Source of the DNA: JBLHKE01 sp047619485
GTDB taxonomy: Bacteria > Verrucomicrobiota > Verrucomicrobiia > Verrucomicrobiales > DEV007
Reading direction: 5' to 3'
Length of the DNA: 6,414 nt
Assembly (NCBI GenBank): GCA_047619485.1
Contig: JBLHKE010000461.1
Coordinates: 1 to 6,414 of the forward strand
The notes under the pieces are model-generated. The model ran no database searches. It saw only the letters and a program-made list of their open reading frames with translations, and was not told the DNA's origin. Position numbers and translations under genes: made by a program. Shown one piece after another: positions 5,022 to 6,414 of this stretch; the first letter of the stretch is position 1; every line of letters begins with the position of its first letter.

Positions 5022-5071
5022 AGAGCCAGATCTGGTGCCAATGGCGTCCGGATTTGGCTCTTTTTGTTTTT
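5022..5071 (+). terminator. Rho-independent terminator
   Basis: AGAGCCAGATCTGG (5022-5035) pairs with CCGGATTTGGCTCT (5048-5061) over 14 bp with two G-U wobbles, around a 12-base loop. It runs straight into TTTTGTTTTT. This is a strong intrinsic terminator on the + strand that ends the small transcription unit and insulates the aldolase/dehydrogenase gene downstream. Confidence 0.88.
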
Positions 5072-5158
5072 AGGGCGATGTCTCTAGTAGGCATTTTCAA
5101 CCAGTGTTAGAGGGGTGGAATTGATTGCGTCCCAACGCGTCTTGCGGCATGAAGGGGC

Positions 5159-6414
5159 ATGCAAAACCGATGGGATTCCCAAGAAGCCGCTGCGGCGGGC
5201 GATGACGCCCTCGCTCTCCGTGTCTACAGCTCGCGCCTGCTCGGAGCCGAACCTGATCTCGTGCTTCACGGCGGTGGCAATACCTCCGTCAAGGACCGCC
5301 GCCCTGACTTTTTCGGGGAAGAGGCCGACCTGATTTTCGTCAAGGGGTCGGGCTGGGATCTCGGCACGATCGAAGCGCCTGGGTTTGCACCGGTGCGCAT
5401 GGGGCCGCTCTTGAAAATGGCCGAGTTGGCGGAACTCTCTGACCCGGACATGGTGCGCGAGCAGCGTGCCGCGATGACCGATCCTGACGCTCCAACGCCA
5501 TCGATCGAAGCGATCCTCCACGCGATCATCCCGGGCAAGTTTGTCGATCACACACACGCCGATGCGGTGGTTGCCCTCACCAACAACCCGACTGGTGAGC
5601 AGCGGGTGCGTGATCTCTTCGGCGAGCGCGTCCTCGTTGTGCCGTATGTCATGCCTGGTTTTATCTTGGCGAAAACAATCTACGAGATGACCCGTGGGAT
5701 CGACTGGACAACCCTCGACGGCATGGTGTTGATGAATCACGGCATCTTCACCTGGGGCGAGGATGCGAAGTCTAGTTACGACCGGATGATCGAACTCGTC
5801 ACCAAAGCCGAGGGCGCGCACGTAGGTTCGGCGATCGCCAACGCGGACCCGGCAGAAGACGCCGCGGATCTTCTCGCCCTCGCCTCGATCCGCAAGGCGG
5901 CGTCCGAGTTGCGCGGGCAGGCGGTGTTGGCGCGTTGGAATCGCAGCCCAGAGGCGGTGGGATTTGCCTCACTCGAGAACGTCGACAGCCTCGCCACCCG
6001 TGGGCCGCTCACGCCGGACCACGTCATTCGGACCAAGCGCACCGCGGCGATTGTCGGGGGCGATGATCCAGCGGCAGGGATCGATGCCTTTGCTGCCGAC
6101 TATGAGGAATATTTCAAGCGCAATGGCAATGATGACCTGACGATGCTCGATCGATCCCCGCGCTGGGCGGTCTGGAAAGGGAAGGGGACATTGGCGTTCG
6201 AAAACTCGATCAGAGGAGCGGGGATCGTCTCGGATCTGATCGAGCACACTGCCAAGGGCATCCAGTGGGGGGAGGCGCTTGGCGGCTGGCAGGCGCTGCC
6301 GGAGAGCGATATTTTCGACATCGAATACTGGGAACTCGAGCAGGCCAAGCTCAAAAAGGGTGGCGCTCGCAAACCCCTGCAAGGCAAAATCGCGCTCGCG
6401 ACCGGTGCCGCAGC
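5159..6414 (+). CDS. Bifunctional rhamnulose-1-phosphate aldolase / short-chain dehydrogenase (3' end outside window)
   Basis: A class II (zinc) aldolase fused to a short-chain dehydrogenase. It splits rhamnulose-1-phosphate into dihydroxyacetone phosphate and lactaldehyde; the second domain is expected to oxidise or reduce the lactaldehyde. The window holds 418 codons of a family usually near 700 aa. The aldolase part has HGGGNTS (37-43), KGSGWDL (62-68), Glu117 in PSIEAILH, the zinc ligands His131 and His133 in HTHAD, and His194 in NHGIFTWG. The dehydrogenase part has just begun at the right edge (GKIALATGAA, about 409-418), which starts the cofactor-binding TGxxxGxG motif. The frame has a stop at 5150-5152, so the ATG at 5159 is the first possible start, and it matches the family's usual N-terminus. 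AAGGGG at 5152-5157 is too close to be an ideal ribosome site. Related sugars such as fuculose-1-phosphate are possible substrates; the window cannot decide. Confidence 0.93.
   Translation, partial: MQNRWDSQEAAAAGDDALALRVYSSRLLGAEPDLVLHGGGNTSVKDRRPDFFGEEADLIFVKGSGWDLGTIEAPGFAPVRMGPLLKMAELAELSDPDMVREQRAAMTDPDAPTPSIEAILHAIIPGKFVDHTHADAVVALTNNPTGEQRVRDLFGERVLVVPYVMPGFILAKTIYEMTRGIDWTTLDGMVLMNHGIFTWGEDAKSSYDRMIELVTKAEGAHVGSAIANADPAEDAADLLALASIRKAASELRGQAVLARWNRSPEAVGFASLENVDSLATRGPLTPDHVIRTKRTAAIVGGDDPAAGIDAFAADYEEYFKRNGNDDLTMLDRSPRWAVWKGKGTLAFENSIRGAGIVSDLIEHTAKGIQWGEALGGWQALPESDIFDIEYWELEQAKLKKGGARKPLQGKIALATGAA

Noticed and set aside
5084..5821. 245-codon open frame on the minus strand
   Set aside because: It is the antisense shadow of the aldolase domain, whose zinc-site motifs on the + strand are unmistakable.
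1..6414. tRNA, rRNA, CRISPR array, phage or toxin-antitoxin genes
   Set aside because: I looked for cloverleaf-type dyads, regularly spaced direct repeats and the typical protein motifs, and found none that I could support.

Overview
The window is about 6.4 kb of ordinary-looking, fairly GC-rich bacterial chromosome. All genes recognised with confidence lie on the + strand. Gram-negative architecture is clear: a signal-peptide protein ending in Phe that looks like an outer-membrane barrel, and a probable lipoprotein c-type cytochrome. Those two proteins, the fused aldolase/short-chain dehydrogenase and the scarcity of Shine-Dalgarno sequences fit a member of the Verrucomicrobiota (Opitutia/Puniceicoccales-like). 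That placement rests on family resemblance only and is an inference.

Layout. 1-191: leader region with one small hairpin. 192-605: small single-pass membrane protein of unknown function. 606-751: gap. 752-2296: purH, the last two steps of IMP synthesis. 2340-3089: pdxJ, pyridoxine 5'-phosphate synthase, probably co-transcribed with purH. 3084-3413: a non-coding element of about 320-330 bp with imperfect terminal inverted repeats, a second nested inverted repeat, and a TTA direct repeat at its edges. It starts exactly at the pdxJ stop codon. 3414-3616: regulatory region with a strong Fur-type palindrome (3556-3576) and a second Fur-like half site just before the next gene. 3617-4366 and 4396-4707: a probable two-gene operon of an outer-membrane beta-barrel protein and a monohaem c-type cytochrome. 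4737-5071: a self-contained small transcription unit with a promoter (perfect TATAAT), a 50-residue secreted or membrane-anchored small protein too short for usual gene finders, and an intrinsic terminator. 5159-6414: the first ~418 codons of a bifunctional rhamnulose-1-phosphate aldolase/short-chain dehydrogenase, cut by the window edge.

How it fits together. purH and pdxJ are housekeeping biosynthesis (purine and vitamin B6). The barrel/cytochrome pair is the most interesting block. Its promoter region suggests control by Fur or a Fur-family metalloregulator, so it may be an envelope system used under metal limitation. The truncated last gene points to deoxy-sugar (rhamnose/fucose-type) catabolism, common in marine polysaccharide degraders. 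I see no rRNA, tRNA, CRISPR array, complete transposase or phage gene.
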